A stretch of 6,528 nt of DNA from Aquificaceae bacterium (GTDB taxonomy: Bacteria > Aquificota > Aquificia > Aquificales > Aquificaceae): assembly GCA_025057715.1 (NCBI GenBank), contig JANWVD010000049.1, positions 1 to 6,528 of the forward strand, in the 5' to 3' direction. Shown piece by piece: positions 5,622 to 6,528 of the stretch. The notes beneath the pieces are model-generated. The model was not told where the DNA came from. It searched no databases and was given only the letters and a program-made list of their open reading frames with translations. The first letter of the stretch is position 1. Every line of letters begins with the position of its first letter. The position numbers and the translations under genes were made by a program.

Positions 5622-6528
5622 ATGGGCGAACTCCTCATAGAGCTTGGCTTAGAAGAGCTTCCAACTTGGGCACCTAAGCCGATTGCAGATTACCTTAAAA
5701 ACTCTATCAAGGACCTTATCAACCAAGAATGCGAAACTTTTTACACCCCAAGGCGCATAGTCATTTACTTTCAAGACTTTGACAACAGCCCCAAAAGGGT
5801 GGAAAGAACCCTCATAGGCCCGCCTATGTGCAACGCCTTTGACGATTCAGGCCCCACTAAGGCACTTCTTTCTTTCTTAGAACGCGCTAACGCGCATATT
5901 GAGGATGTAAAACCAATTCAAAAAGGTGGCGGTCTTTATGCTTCGGTTTTGCAAATCACCTACGAAGAGCCACCGCTTCAAAAGCTATCACGAGAGCTCG
6001 AAAGCCTTCTCTCGAAAGCCCCCATGGAACGCTCTATGGTTTGGAACGATAGCGGTTTTAGGTTTGTAAGACCAATCAGGTGGATTCTTGCGCTCTATTC
6101 AGACGGCGATATCAGTCTCGAGATTGCGGGCGTTAAATCCTCCTCAAAGACCTATCCTCATCGCCTTGAGTCTAATCCTGTAGAAGTAAAGACAATAAAG
6201 GAATATTTCGCTCTACTTGATTCTTTTGGAATTATCCTGAGTGAGTCTAAGAGGATTCAATACATACGCAAAGAACTCTCTAATCTTGCTAAGTCCATTG
6301 ACGCAGAGCCATACTTTCCCGATGGTCTTGATATGCAGGTTGCAAACCTTGTTGAAAGCCCGTATTTAACTCTTTTAAAAATTGACGAGGAGTTTTTAAA
6401 GCTCCCCGAAAAGGTCATTATGACCGTCCTTGCTCATCATCAGCGCTTTTTTTGCGTTAAAAACCAAGAAAAGCTTTTGCCTTACTTTATAGCAGTCAGC
6501 AATAGCCCAATCTCTTCCAAAATCCAAG
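5622..6528 (+). CDS. glyS: Glycyl-tRNA synthetase beta subunit, cut by the right edge
   Basis: GlyS is the tRNA-binding subunit of the bacterial alpha2-beta2 glycyl-tRNA synthetase; GlyQ, which is not in this window, carries the catalytic core. The frame is open to the last base and gives 302 residues of an expected 650-700. Family features in order: LLIELGLEELP (4-14), YTPRRIVIYF (41-50, usually TPRRLAV), the GP and F-x-x-R-A-type segments of the N-terminal domain, MVWNDSGFRFVRPIRWILAL (139-158), TYPHR (177-181), and EKVIMTVLAHHQRFF (263-277, the P-x-x-V-I-x-x-x-x-x-x-H-Q-R-Y-F region). TYPHR replaces the usual T-x-GHR, a loss of the Gly. Everything past residue 302, including the C-terminal anticodon-binding part, is outside the window. 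The alpha2-beta2 enzyme type, rather than the single-chain form, is informative about lineage. Confidence 0.95.
   Translation, partial: MGELLIELGLEELPTWAPKPIADYLKNSIKDLINQECETFYTPRRIVIYFQDFDNSPKRVERTLIGPPMCNAFDDSGPTKALLSFLERANAHIEDVKPIQKGGGLYASVLQITYEEPPLQKLSRELESLLSKAPMERSMVWNDSGFRFVRPIRWILALYSDGDISLEIAGVKSSSKTYPHRLESNPVEVKTIKEYFALLDSFGIILSESKRIQYIRKELSNLAKSIDAEPYFPDGLDMQVANLVESPYLTLLKIDEEFLKLPEKVIMTVLAHHQRFFCVKNQEKLLPYFIAVSNSPISSKIQ

Overview
This is a gene-dense bacterial window with no intergenic stretch longer than about 30 bases. It holds two divergent, tightly packed gene sets that start from a 27-bp gap at 2486-2512. The source is very probably a diderm (Gram-negative type) bacterium: it encodes a secreted OmpA-type peptidoglycan-binding protein and a BcsB-like periplasmic protein. 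It also has the two-subunit type of glycyl-tRNA synthetase and the GatB amidotransferase subunit. Base composition looks intermediate, with many Lys, Glu and Ile codons. A deep-branching lineage such as an Aquificota-like group is possible, but nothing here fixes the phylum.

Left (minus) strand, read from 2485 down to 1: gatB (tRNA amidotransferase subunit B) overlaps rpiB (ribose-5-phosphate isomerase B) by 4 bp, with a TTG start inside the junction. rpiB is followed within a few bases by a secreted BcsB-like gene that runs off the left edge. The BcsB-like frame is broken once, at a run of six T (minus strand) at 395-400. Restoring one T joins two open frames into a continuous family-like protein, so this is a recent frameshift, a homopolymer sequencing error, or a slippage site.

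Right (plus) strand, read from 2513 to the end: coaE (dephospho-CoA kinase, TTG start), a secreted OmpA-like protein with an unrecognised 200-residue N-terminal region, secF (ATGA overlap, no secD beside it), a membrane-anchored TPR protein resembling YfgM, and glyS (glycyl-tRNA synthetase beta subunit), which is cut by the right edge. Gaps are 17, -4, 9 and 0 bases, so one transcript is likely.

The layout mixes housekeeping genes (translation, CoA, pentose phosphate) with envelope and secretion genes. SecF, the OmpA-like protein and the TPR protein could work together in exporting and settling envelope proteins, but that is inferred from position only. The heads of both gene sets lack a Shine-Dalgarno sequence while several inner genes have good ones, which suggests leaderless first cistrons. 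I see no mobile element, CRISPR array, RNA gene or clear terminator, and no convincing undescribed system; the most useful leads are the frameshift, the possible leaderless starts and the OmpA/SecF/TPR cluster.
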